From positions 26,120,062-26,184,061 of the forward strand of contig CM072516.1 of NCBI GenBank assembly GCA_036898135.1: a stretch of DNA of 64,000 nucleotides, written 5' to 3'. The position numbers and the translations under genes are program-made. Shown in pieces: positions 1 to 12,055 of the stretch. Under the pieces are notes generated by a model. It saw only the letters and a program-made list of their open reading frames with translations, was not told the DNA's origin and made no database searches. Source of the stretch: Oncomelania hupensis. Taxonomy: Eukaryota; Mollusca; Gastropoda; Littorinimorpha; Pomatiopsidae. Each line of letters opens with the position of its first letter. Position 1 is the first letter of the stretch.

Positions 1-30
1 AAGCGCGGCGATCTGGAGATATCACTATTA

Positions 31-690
31 CCTATCCTATTTCTATTCTATCCTATCCCGTAACTCGAAAGTCGTCGGGGCACCACAGATGATCGTTTAA
101 CCAGAGCACTCCATATTTCTGTCCTCAACAGTCATCATGGCTTCACTCAGTGTCAAGCCAGTCCATTCTCGAATGTTTTCTTCTAACCTTTTTTTTGTCT
201 CCCTCTTCTTTTGCCGCCTTGCACCGGGCCTTGCAGGATGGTCTTTGCAAGGCCTGATGCTCTGGTGATGTGGCCATACCATCGGAGTGTCCGTTTTTTC
301 ACCATTGTGAGCAAGTCATCGTATTGTCCAATGGCTTGTGATGGTCTGTCGGCTGGATGTAGGAAATGCCCAGAAGTCTTCTGCAGCACCTCCATGCTTT
401 GTATTCTTCGTTGTGGATCTGCTGTAAGGATCCACGTTTCGCAAGAGTATAGGAAGATGGAGATAATAACAAGGGAGCGCAGAAACCTTACCTTGAAATG
501 TAGACTGATGGTCCTGTCTTTCCACATGGGCGTCAGCCTTGTCAGGGCAGCAGTTGTTTGTACTATCTTGGAGAGGACGTCCTGTCGGGACCCATTGTCT
601 GATACAATTGCTTCTAAATAGTTGAAGCTGTGCACGTACTGTGTTGAGGAATTGGTCTTGGACTTTGATGCTCGTGTTGATGCCGTTGTT
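31..690 (-). mobile_element. Non-LTR retrotransposon 3' end, copy A (RTE-like, degenerate)
   Basis: On the minus strand, 183-635 encodes the C-terminal end of a reverse-transcriptase polyprotein. Landmarks are SCETWILTADPQRRIQ, then IGQYDDLLTMVKKRTLRWYGHITR and a basic GGKRRGRQKK end. A second frame from about 690 to 640 continues it upstream, so there is a frameshift near 640. It ends at low coordinates in a CCTATCC-type tail, which is (GGATA)n on the element strand. Copies at 20411-20683 and 63369-63768 share this tail and 3' end. It is a 5'-truncated pseudo-copy with no catalytic core left. Clade assignment to RTE is by general resemblance only. Confidence 0.8.
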
Positions 691-869
691 TTTTTCTGGT
701 CATTCTTTTGGTCTTCTCTGCGCTACAAAGAATTTCCTTACAGGTGTTTGCGGGGACCGTCACAATAGGTTATTTAGACCCACCACTACGGCTTCACGCC
801 TTAAATAGTTCAGTCTGCTGTAGCCTTTGTACATTAAATAAGGCGAAAAGAAATCATTTAAAAAAATTA

Positions 870-1055
870 GACTGGCGGCTTCGAATACCATTATTGAAGG
901 GAGGGAGGAAACCGGAGTTCCTGGAGAAAACCCTCGGTGTCCTAAAAAGCCTCGTATCTAAGTCACGTAAGTTCGTCCCATGCGGAGTTCGATCCCGTGG
1001 CCTTCGGCACAGGAAACCAGCACCATATCAACTGTGCCTGTGTCTGACTACTAAC
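870..1055 (-). mobile_element. tRNA-headed SINE with Nin-DC-like core
   Basis: On the plus strand the segment reads GGAGTTCCTGGAGAAAACCC followed by CTCGGTGTCC. This is the reverse complement of the TTTTCTCCGG..ACTCCGG core seen in the other SINEs here. A degenerate B box (GAGTTCGATCCCG on +) follows. The closest relative in the window is 47640-47940 (-), which shares the stretch from TTATTGAAGGGAGGG to the tRNA-like head. The 3' tail probably extends to about 780. Confidence 0.65.
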
Positions 1056-1059
1056 TATC

Positions 1060-2234
1060 TATGTAGCTGAATTATTTGGATTTTACTGTTACGGATAAAG
1101 ATAGGTCAAGAATCTTTCAATTGAATAGAAATAAAATTAGGTATTTGAGTTATTTCTACTGTCAACATCTTAACGGGATATGAACTCCTGCTTATGCAAT
1201 TGTTTGACAGCATGGGATTGCTGAGGTTGTATGAGTCCAGTTTACAATTCAAGACAATAAACTACTATGTACTAGGTTGGATCGCCCATCTCACTACGAA
1301 GTCGGTATTCACAAACTAGCAGAGCATTATGGTTTAGCAAGCTCGGTTTCGTACCCAGTTGCTATTTTGCATGTTTTCTTTGCGCCATTTTTTTTTTAAA
1401 ATCTCATATCTTTATGAGTCTTTGAGATATTTAAGGCGTGAAAAGGCGTGAAACCTCAAACAGCAAATTGACATAATGGTACGGACTAACATACGTATAT
1501 TTATGCATGCACTCCGTGTATTAAGAACCGCAAGCGCATTAGCCCACGCTATGCCTATAGGTACGTTGTATATTCCAAGTGCCTCTTGTACACCTGTGTT
1601 GAGAGCCTTATTATGCATCTGTCACAACATTTTTTAGGTCAATTTTTCTGCTCACTGCACTGGGAAATCCCACTCATTACCAGCCCGTGTCCCGGCCCCT
1701 GCAAGTTCACATTAGGCCAGTCAGTGAATCAAGCTATTTAATCTTCCGAAATGCTCGTGACTATAAGACAATAGTAATTAATAATAATTACGCTTGACCG
1801 ACCAAGGTCACTCGTATTACTGCACGAAGATACCTGGCTGCATTATTGAAGCCGGATACACTGCCTTGTTCATGGTCATGTGCAACAACACATGCACCCA
1901 CCTATCATAGTTTATATTCTTACCACGTGTGACAAAACAAGCGGAACTTGACCCCCTCTAACGGACGTGTACATCGATGCATGTGCATCTGTGCACCACT
2001 ACCCTCTTTTCCGCTTACCTGCCTACAACATATAACATACAACGTGACCTGCATTCCAAGCAGACTTTGATATTGTAAACCTGAGTACTAGTGAGGTTTA
2101 GTATTGATGTGAGTGGTGCAACAGTAGATCTATATTCTAATTAGTAGTTTCTGGCGTCGTGTCCAGATTGAAAGAACGGAAGTAAACTGCCCAGCAAGCT
2201 GAAGCGATCGCGTGTTTAAAGCCAGAGGAGTATA
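1060..2234. other. Unannotated AT-rich spacer
   Basis: Only short open frames without recognisable motifs occur here. I see no splice-bounded coding segment, tRNA or clear repeat. Confidence 0.5.
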
Positions 2235-2300
2235 AGTTAAGATAGGTTAGGTAGGTAGATTAAAGTCCCGCGTCACATTTAAGCGAATAGGGGACTGGGA
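2235..2300 (-). mobile_element. SINE 3' tail fragment
   Basis: GGTAGGTAGATTAAAGTCCC is the reverse complement of the GGGGACGTTAATCTACC tail found at 19800-19850, 23060 and 58440-58480. A poly-G run (2306-2318) follows. Confidence 0.45.
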
Positions 2301-2364
2301 AAGGGGGGGGGGGGGAATCGGGCAAGACTATGAGCTACCCCGGCCCCACTAAGTTAAGATTGTT

Positions 2365-2500
2365 GCTGAATTGTTTTTATATAACGCTTTGCCCGCTCAA
2401 AGATCGCTTTAGGCATGGCCGACAACAGGGTCTAACTCCAGCCGCCCCAAACCGCCACTTGCTGCTTAATGCGTATTGTTTAACGCCCCAGCCAAATAAA
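2365..2500 (-). mobile_element. Degenerate SINE body
   Basis: Reading on + it has AACGCTTTGCCCGCTCAAAG, then GGCCGACAACAGGGTCTAAC and CCGCC..CCGCCACTTGCTGC. This diverged copy matches the SINE body at 41695-42015, which has GGCCGATACAGGATCTAACTC and CCGCCCGAGGCGCC in the same order. Confidence 0.45.
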
Positions 2501-2557
2501 CTAGCTTATGCAAAGCACACACTCACACGAAATAGAGCCGTACATTATCAGGGCAAC

Positions 2558-2643
2558 CAGGAAGTAGGTCTACTAGGGGTATAGTGTAAGACGTGGCGTC
2601 CAGGAAGTAGGTCTACTAGGGGTATAGTGTAAGACGTGGCGTC
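2558..2643. repeat. Perfect 43-bp tandem duplication
   Basis: Two identical 43-bp units beginning CAGGAAGTAGGTCTACTAGG lie head to tail (2558-2600 and 2601-2643). The absence of mismatches implies a recent duplication. Confidence 0.95.
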
Positions 2644-3059
2644 CTCGTTCTTTCACTTGTGCAAGAATAATGATGTTGAAGAATTAATCGACATACCGTG
2701 CTGTGGTATCACACATTAGAGTAGCATCAGAACGATTAACTTGAGCAAACTGTTATTTAAAGGGATAGCACCCATCCTAGTATAATAATATTACATTACT
2801 CGTATTGTAGCGATGCTTTCTTGAAATAGGGTTAGTTTTTTTTTAGAGGACCTAACGTAAGGTATCTAGATCCCATTCGCCTTTACCATTTATTAACCGG
2901 CCAGGAGTAGAAGACAGGTGAAATATTCTTGCGTGTAATTAAGATAGAGGTGTAAACTATGTTCTTAATGATGTATAAATGTCGTTGCTTTTGTTTTAGA
3001 TATGATAATGGAGGAGTAGCTTCCATACTTTTCTTACTCGTGTGATCTGGCGTTGGCGT

Positions 3060-3156
3060 TGAGCTGGTATTATTACATTACATGGTTATTGCTTTAGTTT
3101 CAGCGGATTCTTCTGAGCCAAATCAGGACCAGAATTTGAGCTGGTGTTATTACATT
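3060..3156 (-). mobile_element. Truncated retroposon stub with 20-bp target duplication
   Basis: A 57-bp insert (3080-3136) carries, on the minus strand, TCCGCTGAAACTAAAGCAAT and an ATGTAATGTA tail. It is the 3' end of the family whose full copies are at 55315-55888 and 62468-63053. It is flanked by TGAGCTGGTRTTATTACATT at 3060-3079 and 3137-3156, which differ at one base, as expected of a target-site duplication. Confidence 0.85.
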
Positions 3157-3188
3157 TAACGTCGTATGCCGGCATACGAGACGTTAGA
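3157..3188. repeat. Short near-perfect palindrome
   Basis: CGTATGCCGGCATACG (3163-3178) is perfectly self-complementary. It sits inside an outer TAACGT/ACGTTA pair. Confidence 0.85.
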
Positions 3189-3189
3189 C

Positions 3190-4147
3190 ATAAGAAATTT
3201 GATTCGTCCAAAGGATTACATTTGAAAAAATATTTCCGGCCATGGAAAACACAAAGAATATACAATAGGGGGTAAAATAATACTAATTAGATTTAAAGGT
3301 GTGAATTGAGAAGGCCCCGGACATATGTTTACTAACAACAAACATCACAAAAGCTGTCTCATCTCTTGACCGACTTCAAATAATTGGTTTCGCATTGCAA
3401 TCTCTATTGCCTTGTATTTTGTGCTATTTTGTAGCACTACTGTCCCGGTGTTGTTTCCTTTCCTCTGTTCCTGTATATTGGCAGCCAGTGGAAGTATGTT
3501 TGTTTTGTAGGTATAAGGATCACTCTTTTAGTTCTTTTTTAATGTAATTATTTTTTTTTATTATTCATTTATTTATTGATATCTATTTACACAAATGTGG
3601 CGGTCATTCTGTCCAACCCAGTCCATTGTGCGAAGGCATGCGTGGGGCGTATACGTCTGTGGTCAGATAGGCCTACAACCGTTTATAATTCAATAATTTC
3701 GTGTTTTGTTTTTTTCTATATTACTGGTATAACTTTTTCAGATCTATGCATGTGTCTTCTAAACGATCTGCTGTGGATATGGTCATGCGCACGCACGCGC
3801 ACGCACACCCTCACACACACACACATTTTGGCAATTTATTCAGAAATACACACATTACACACACACACACACATATATCATGCACATTCACGCACGTACA
3901 TGTTACAGGCGCATAAACACCTAGGTCTAGTTAAAACTACGAGTATTAACCACGAAAAACAGTGCACAATAATGTTTGATATATGGAATATTTACTTAAC
4001 ACAAATTTTCTCTCCATACAATCGCAAGGTATTTTTTTCACAAACACATTTTGCAATTTGTTTCGTTTTACATTGATATTTACGTTAGAAATATTTAGTT
4101 AATGGCATGTTGTAGTGAAATGTCGAAGCAGAAACAAACTTGTCATA
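3190..4147. other. Spacer with CA-rich microsatellite
   Basis: There is no gene. A (CA)n/(CG)n-rich stretch at about 3786-3880 produces low-complexity His/Thr open frames, which I do not regard as coding. Confidence 0.6.
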
Positions 4148-4372
4148 GGCCAAAAAAAATGTCTGTTTCCGGTATCCCGACCAACACTAACTTTTTGGGC
4201 CGACCCTAAACTTTTTTGGGATCGTCTTGAAAAAAGAATTGAAAAAAAAACACAACAAAACAATCGCACCCAAGTGGAAAAGTTTTTTTTTTTAATTTAA
4301 AAAAGAACCCTACCTAACAACTCCATTTTTTCCATATGTTACCGTAAACAGACTATATAATGTTTTTTGGCC
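4148..4372. mobile_element. 225-bp TA-flanked MITE candidate
   Basis: Imperfect terminal inverted repeats start GGCCAAAAAA and include GTCTGTTTCCGGTA at the left and TACCGTAAACAGAC at the right. A TA dinucleotide lies immediately outside each end (4146-4147, 4373-4374), the target preferred by Tc1/mariner elements. There is no coding capacity. Confidence 0.65.
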
Positions 4373-7300
4373 TAATAATGTTTACTAATGACTGAGGATG
4401 AATAACTGTCAATTAGCATGTACTTGTATACTTATGCACAGATAGTCACACTAGTAAAAATATGTGGTACATATTAACAGTAAACAGTAATAAGACTATG
4501 TGTCACAATCCTTATTTGTCATAATGTTAATGTGTCACGTTCGTTTTCCAAAAACCGTCTATTATGTCAGCGTTTCTCAGTAAGCCAAAATCGATGCATT
4601 ATCGTTGGTAATATATATTTCTAGATAGGATGCGTTATTGCGTGCGTACAACTGCTTATTAAATGTTCTGTTAATGTGCTTCAAATCTGACTCCAGACTT
4701 TTAACAACTTCAGCCTGCTCCAGACTCTCTGACTGAGATCTCTGACACACACACACGCACACACACACAAGAAAATGAGAAGATACAACAATATTAAACC
4801 TTTATTTTAAAAAGGAAAAAAAGATAACGAGCAAACACTAAATTGACATTGTTCATGTTGTCATAATATGTCATCGTATAATGAGAGTTGACACATCCAG
4901 CCTGGGACGAATAAATATGTCTCCATATAAACGATTTTCTTGGACCAATTAATAAGCGCCTGGAGATGTTTTACCGGTTTCTAATGGTTTGGCCGTGTCA
5001 CATTAGGCCGCTCACTGAACTAAAGGGTGAGAGAGGGTATCACATATTTACATGACTGACTTATATGGCATACTAACTGACAAGCTTGCTAACCAACTGC
5101 TAACTAAAAATTTCTAGGTAAATTGAAATACCCCCACCCCTCCCACTCTCAATATGCACTGTTCAGTATATCTATAGCGTTCATAGGTTTTCAGTAGAAA
5201 GCACAATTTTCGTCCACATTGACTTAAGAAAGTGCAAGTATGAATTACATGAAGTGCTGAGTAGTAGTAAAACTAGTAACAAATAATCAAATGGGTTGTC
5301 TTTTTAAAAAAAAATACTAAAACGCAAATATAAATGACAAAAAGTGCTATGCGTAGTAAAAAATAGTATAACTAATCAAAATCGGCTGTCGTTTCTTTGT
5401 TTGTGTATGGTTATTTGTTTTAATTGTTTTATATTATTTTTTTAATAAAATACTGAAAATGCGTTTTGAACAAAAAAGTCAACTTTGTAGCGATGGGCTG
5501 ATCGATTGGTTGACCAACGGACCGACACTGAATGAGTGATCATGAGTTGAAGTGCCTGTATACCAAAAATCATCAAAACGGGTCCAGCCGATGTTGGTCA
5601 CTGACCTAAGTGATGCTCCTGTGAAGTTTGATCAAAATTATTATAGTACAGAAATCGTAACATGGTGTAGTTTTTTATTTTGTCCACAGCAGGAATCGCA
5701 AAAAAGCAGCAAAGTGCGAACTTCTCGAGGCACATAGTGCTGGAAGTAGTGCAACAGCATGGATGTCACTCCAGTGCTCCAGTGCGCTGTGGCACGCTTT
5801 CATCTGCCATTTTTGTTGCCGTAAACAAATCGAGCAGAATGCGCAGGGATTGGGTCGATTTGGTCACGGGACTAACATAGCCCGTTCTTTCATACAAAAC
5901 TATGACACCTTGCACGTTTAAGCAAAGGATACACTTTTTTCTCTTGCGTTTTTCTCCGAATGTATTACGTTTTATGGAATGACACTTCGCTGACTAGTAG
6001 TGCGTGACGAACAGTCTAAGGGAAAAAACCTCGATTTTTTTCAAATTTGCACATTGCACGTTCTTTCAGTGGAGTCTTCATCTGTTAAGTGGTCCTTTAG
6101 ATGTGGCTAGCAACGAATCGACAGACACACAGACCAACCGACTTTGGGCTCGTTTTAATTCCCGACTAGTTTGTTTTTGTTTAAAGTGAAAAAACAAATA
6201 TAAAACAATTAAATGGAAAATTAATCACTTAAGTTTCACAGTTTCGTAGAAAGTGGATTCAGGAGGGGTGTTGTGTGGGCGGGTCTGGGACATGGTTGGA
6301 TTTTCTCTCTTATTTTTCTCTGCTTATACAAGGGAGAGTGAGTAGGTTGAGGATCATGGAGAGGTGAGAGGAGGTAGGGGGGGGGGGGGCGGAAGAGAGA
6401 GAGAATCACAATGGGTTCTTGTCTTGCTCTTCGATATTGTTAGAGTAACGTTCAAGCCTAGCATAATTGTTGTTCAGTTAACTGATACAATCGATGATGA
6501 TACGGAAATTGACGTTTAGAATACTCAGCGTTATAATGATTGTCCCTTCATAGTTTTCATGCAAGTAACTGTTATAAGTGTTAGTGATAACTGTTTGAGC
6601 GTTTTGGAAAATGATACATTTCCAAGAAAGTTGCTTTTGCGTGGTAATAACTAATCTGCCTGCCTGTTTTGTCTGACGTTGCCATCGGTAAAAACAAATC
6701 TGTAAGCTGTCTGTCTGTCTGTCTGTTTGTCTGTCTCTCTCTCATATTTTCTGCTTTCTTTTTTTTATTATAATCTTAATCCTATTACACGGTTGAATCT
6801 TATCTCTTTTTGTCACCTTTTGTCTTTCTGTTTGTATGCGTGAAATAAAATAATGTAAGCAGATATATGGATAGATAGACAAGTAGATATATGGATAGAA
6901 AGCTTAGTTAGAAAGCACAGCAACCGGAGTGCAGCGCCATGCAAGTCAAGGTTGAGCAGAGCCCATCAGTACCAACCCCGCACATTACACGATGAATCGC
7001 TTTGTGTATCGAACAATTCAAAAATAGGAAGCAGACAGTTCAAGCACAAGAAATCAGGACAGTCACATGAGACCCTCCTCCTACCCCGGCACTTCTATCT
7101 AACCTCTTCTAGACAGAAGCACTTTAAATCGTGAATATGGATCGCTGTATTTTTTTTTCAGCGATAAGTAGGGGAATAGCCAGGGTAAATTAAATCGGCG
7201 CCAAGTTCTTATTGCATGCATGTGACTGGCCTACATAACTGACATCCGTTTGTTTTGTGTTGACGTGACCAACGCAGTGTCATTAATTCTGTCTTTGTTG

Positions 7301-8276
7301 TTTTGCTTCTGCTGCACTATTCCTGCACGTGATTGATGTAAGGGTGAACATTGACGCTGGCAGAAGCCAGAGCGAAAAGCGAATAGGGGCGTATATGCCA
7401 AATGTTGTGTCTTCTGTATTATTGAAGCTAATCAGCTAACTTGTTTGTGAAATGGTCTAAACGTTGAAGTTTGAAAGAATATTTAAAATAAAATGATTGA
7501 TAATAGTAGTAAGCTACTATTTGTTTATGGATCTGTTTTGCCAATTTTATGTTGGCCTTGCGATCCACTAGTTTTGCCTCGGGGAATTCTGTTCCTGTTT
7601 CTCTTCTGACGTTCACTTAACTTTTCATGACCCCATCACCTTGTTTCAACCAGTTTACACTTTCAGCACATTCCCCCCCCCCTCTCCTGTTTTCCTTCCC
7701 CGAATCAGCATCACCATGGTCAAGACCACCAATGCGCTGTAAGTTGGTCGTTGCCTTTTTTGGTGGTTGTTGGGTGCTACCGAACTGTGGTATCGAGTTT
7801 TCCAAAAGCGTTACAAGCGCCATAAATTTATGAGGTGTTTCGCTTGCCACCGAGGTTGAAAACAGATTTATACCGATCACTCTTGTTTGACATCATTACA
7901 TGTGACTGTTCTATGTTGTAACAATAATCTAGTAAAACGTTTGGGACACTTGTACAGCTGAAACAGGGCGGCTTGTAACCAGCGTTTGGTGCGCAATACG
8001 GTCGACGGCTGACAGCTTTGTTAATACAAGTTGTGCATCATTTTGTGTTTGTTGAACGTGAGTACATTCTCAGTGGTCAAAATAACATAAGGGCTTTTTG
8101 TCTGCAAAGGTTGCAAATCTACTTTTAAACAATAGTAGCTTGGTTGTGTGAGTGGCCGTTGTCCCTCCTTAACCGAGCAATTTTGATCTGAATGTTTGGC
8201 TTTTCACCACGACCATTCTTTTGTTTATATCCAAAGTCAGTAGCGTCTGTTCCTTTTTTCCCTGATGGCCATCTTC
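4373..8276. other. Gene-poor spacer
   Basis: No open frame here has a motif or splice context I can support. It contains a C/A-rich tract near 5130, a poly-G run at 6378-6389 and a (CTGT)n stretch near 6708-6735. An AT-rich segment at about 5490-6180 with GATCGATTGGTTGACCAACG-like sequence may be an old DNA transposon, but I could not define its ends. Confidence 0.45.
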
Positions 8277-8314
8277 TCTCTCTCTCTCTCTCTCTCCCTT
8301 CTCTCTCTCTCTCA
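8277..8314. repeat. (CT)n microsatellite
   Basis: Nearly pure CT/TC tract interrupted by one CCCTT. Confidence 0.95.
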
Positions 8315-8772
8315 TATTTTTTTCTTGCCAGTCCGCTTTCTCGCTCACTCTCTCTATGAAAGAGGAAGAAGTTGTTAGGCCGATCTTTGCTTCAAGCCTT
8401 AGGACCCTGTGGTATACACATAGAGGCTACGGTGAAAATAAGACCTCTACACTTTGCACTGACACGTGGATAACGAAAGGAGATGAACGACTTGCTAATT
8501 ATAAACTTACACGCGACACGATCACAGCTAGACCGATTTCCGACCCGCCGCTTTTTCAACCACATGTTGAATATTTATGGTGTATCTCAACACGCGTAGC
8601 CTACAAATCTTTCTCCCAGAGTGTAATCCAAAAGCAGTTGATTGTGTAAGCTAACATCCATAATGAACTAGTTAACCTATGTGTGTTTGAGTACAATAGA
8701 ACGCCTTAACATTACATTCATTTGAGGCACGTAGCCTTAAAGTTTCCACTATTCGTGCAAACTGGTTTGTGT

Positions 8773-8901
8773 GCAGGATCTGCATGCATGTGAGTCCACA
8801 CACCCTTGGAAACTGTGTGTGCAGTATATGCATGCATGTGAGTCCATGTGAGTCCACTATCCCTTGGAAACTCTGTGTATTGGGGGATGGCGGGTGCGTG
8901 C

Positions 8902-8938
<37 letters not shown>

Positions 8939-9032
8939 GTATCTGCATGCATGCGAGTCCACTATCCCTTGGAAACTGTGTGTGTGTATGTGCAGAATCT
9001 GTATGCATGCGAGTTTACTATCCCTTGGAATC

Positions 9033-9085
<53 letters not shown>

Positions 9086-9170
9086 AATCTGCATGCATGT
9101 GAGTCCACTATCCCTTGGAAACTCTGCGTGCGTGTGTGTGTGTGGTGTGTGTGTGTGTGTGCGCGTGTGG

Positions 9171-9206
<36 letters not shown>

Positions 9207-9218
9207 TCTGCATGCATG
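8773..9218. repeat. Compound minisatellite with TG-expanded spacers
   Basis: About six units share TGCAGNATCTGCATGCATG, then TGAGTCCACTATCCCTTGGA and AACT. Units begin near 8773, 8820, 8933, 8991, 9081 and 9200. Each is followed by a (TG)n tract of very different length, from a few bases to over 40. Long Cys/Val or His/Thr open frames across it are artefacts of the repeat. Confidence 0.9.
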
Positions 9219-9928
9219 CGATTGAGATTGCATTTCGTTTCAGCGAAATTGTTTGAATGTGTCTGTTTTTTAAATTCGAAGCAACCTTAGTATTGAAGCT
9301 ATAGTTATGTGGTGGTACGTTCGTGTGAATAAAATATAATTACTTAACTATACAATGGTGAGAGTTTTAGTTCCAAACAACCTTACCACGGTTTACGAGA
9401 GCATCTGATTGTAAGCGAGTTCAAAGGCCTTCTGTAATGATTCAATGGTTTTAGTGTTTTAGTTTCTAAAAATTACAATATGTGCATACATTAACATTAA
9501 ATTAGATTCGGGCATATTGCGGTCTGATTGTATAGTACTATTGTGTGTGCAGACTTTTATTGCCTGAGCGTGCAACGGTGTTGATGTTTTGGTTTCTGTC
9601 ACGTTGTTATCTGAGCGAGTATTCGATTATTACAATAGGGCCTGTGCCTAAAAGTGACTGCTCTTATTCAGATGTCTGGACAAACCACGTTACATATCAG
9701 CTATTATTGAGGGTCATCCAATCAGGTGTTAGGTCAGTTTATTCTGTTCATATCGTGTACCTTGAGAACGATGTACGCAAAAATTCACGTTCCATATATT
9801 ACGTGTAGGCTTCAACCTGTCTGTTTGTTTTGTATACAGCTGTCAGTGCGGTGGAATGCTTTGTATAAAATTAACTTTAAATTTAAAGGGTGATCTTCGC
9901 GCTGATACCCGCACTAAGTAAGACTACA
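9219..9928. other. Unannotated spacer
   Basis: No gene or repeat family recognised. The single 87-codon frame at 9545-9808 has no recognisable features. Confidence 0.45.
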
Positions 9929-9977
9929 ATGATGATGATGATGATGATGCATCATCATCATCATGATGATGATGATG

Positions 9978-10034
<57 letters not shown>
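9929..10034. repeat. (ATG)n/(CAT)n array that switches strand
   Basis: Runs of ATG change to CAT at 9950, back to ATG near 9964 and back to CAT near 9978. The two inversion points make the array self-complementary, so it can fold into hairpins. Confidence 0.95.
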
Positions 10035-10662
10035 ATCTTATTTATCTGTCAGCATTGTTTACTGTCAACACTACATTGTAATGTCTTTGGGCGAACATTG
10101 AATGTTCGCGTTCTTAACCCATTGTGTGGAGCATTTATTAAGGTTACACTTCGTCTTCCACATTGTTCTATAAACAGCTGATTTCAGGCCAGCAGCTGTT
10201 AAGTTTCACCTGACGGCACTGTTATTAGCCACTGATCGCCAAGTTCTAGATATAAACAATCTGCACAAATTACAGCTCTTATAGTTATACCAAGAAGCAG
10301 CAGTTTATCCACCACCCGTTGTCGTTGAGGTATCAAATTCTAAAGAAGCGCTTAAATGACTAAAGTTATGCTGCAATGGTCCTCAGGTTAGTTTAGATTG
10401 AACTTATTACCTCGTCTGTGCGTTGTGAGTGTGTGTGTTTGTATGTATGTGTGTGTGTGTGTGTGGGGACGTAAACGTGTATATCGCTGTGTTTGTGCAT
10501 GTGTGTGCGTGTGTATTGGTATGTGTGTGCATGCTGATGCATGTTGCGTGTGGAGGTGAACACGGGGACATTTACTTTTTTATTTTGATTTTTGACGCCT
10601 TATTGTCCATTTGTATCGGGGAAACTGGATCCTCGCTAGGAATGCGGTAGATAGCGAACCTA
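10035..10662. other. Spacer with (TG)n tract
   Basis: TG-rich microsatellite at about 10428-10545; otherwise no supported feature. Confidence 0.5.
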
Positions 10663-11327
10663 TGTATCATAGATAGAAAGGTTGGGACCAGACTGTGTTT
10701 TTGACGAAACGATTTCGCCGGTCAAATGGTTTATTCCCAAAGCCCGTAAGAACGAACCTACAATATTTTCATTTAAATTAAAATTTTAAAAAGTCCTCTA
10801 ACGTGGAAGGCATTGATATAGGCCTATTTATTATATAGGGATTTTCACTTATCATAGGGCTCTATAGTTTCGATCTAAGGGGAGATTACGTGGTTTGAGA
10901 ATAAAACGTGCAAAATTAAAGATTCAAGAATATTTTATTATCTCAAACAGAGAAATTAAGACATGCTTTGGTGACAGTACTACAACAAAATTGTTTTAAA
11001 TGTGTAACAAAATACAATTACAAACATTCACTCATTAAGGTTGAAAAAAGCATATATAACGAAGCAACAGGCAACAATAAAGTAATTAAGACAACATTAA
11101 AGTAAAAAAATGTGCAAAGTCCCTAATTGAAAACGAAAACGGAGACAAAATTAAGACACACACACACACACAATCACACACAACAATACACAACACAACA
11201 CACACAAACACAACACACACAACACACATCTATTCATTCTGAGAGACACGTATTTATACTATGTCTTTGAGCGGCGGACGCGTTTCGCCAAAGACAGACT
11301 GTTCCCACCATTTCTATCTATGATACA
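10663..11327. mobile_element. 665-bp MITE with ~60-bp inverted repeats, TA target
   Basis: The left end TGTATCATAGATAGAAAGG and the right end CC.TTTCTATCTATGATACA are inverted copies. Similarity extends about 60 bp inward, to the TTTCGCCGG / GGCGAAACG region. TA flanks both ends (10661-10662, 11328-11329), consistent with a Tc1/mariner-type non-autonomous element. The interior is AT-rich with a (CA)n stretch at 11157-11227 and encodes nothing recognisable. Confidence 0.8.
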
Positions 11328-11329
11328 TA

Positions 11330-11892
11330 TGTACGCTACCAACCGCTTTGATATGGAGGATCCACGTTCAGCATGTAATGCCCCTGTGGTGTTGATGTGG
11401 GAGAGGTGGGCTGTGTGATTATCCGTATCAGGTTCTTCTATGTGCCTGTGCGTTGCTCAGCAATTAAGGGTTACCAGTGTCGTCACCTCAAACAGAACGT
11501 CATGCACCCTTTCAAACCCCAAAGGACGAACTCTCGTGGGTTGCCCATTACTGGCGCTAGTCTGCGTAGTACACTGTCCTACAGCAAATTCCCACTGCTG
11601 AATGCGCTACAAAGTCTGGAGACTATACACACTTAAGTTGCGACAATGGATTTGGATGTGTTGTACTTTTGTTGTAAACAGACTACTCTTTCGCGCTAGT
11701 TAACGTGTGTGTACATGGAATTAAAATGATTTGCGACTTTACTGATGCGTGTCATCTAAATTGTAACTTTCATTATGGAAGCCTTGAAGGTAATTAATTT
11801 AAGGATTTATCTGTTGATGACATAAATAAATTTGGCAGTGTTAGGTTTTTGACAGTCATGAGCAGTTCCTTTCAGAATCTTTGAAGTACAGT
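11330..11892. other. Unannotated spacer
   Basis: A 79-codon open frame at 11397-11636 has no recognisable motif. No splice context supports it. Confidence 0.4.

Positions 11893-12055
<163 letters not shown>

Noticed and set aside
5552..5880. Two overlapping plus-strand frames as a small gene
   Set aside because: Short, no motif, no splice support; likely part of an old repeat.
8760..9218. CRISPR-like array
   Set aside because: Repeats are interrupted by TG microsatellite, not unique spacers, and the genome is animal.
8672..9290. Long His/Thr and Cys/Val open frames
   Set aside because: They are translations of (TG)n/(CA)n repeats in several frames and both strands.
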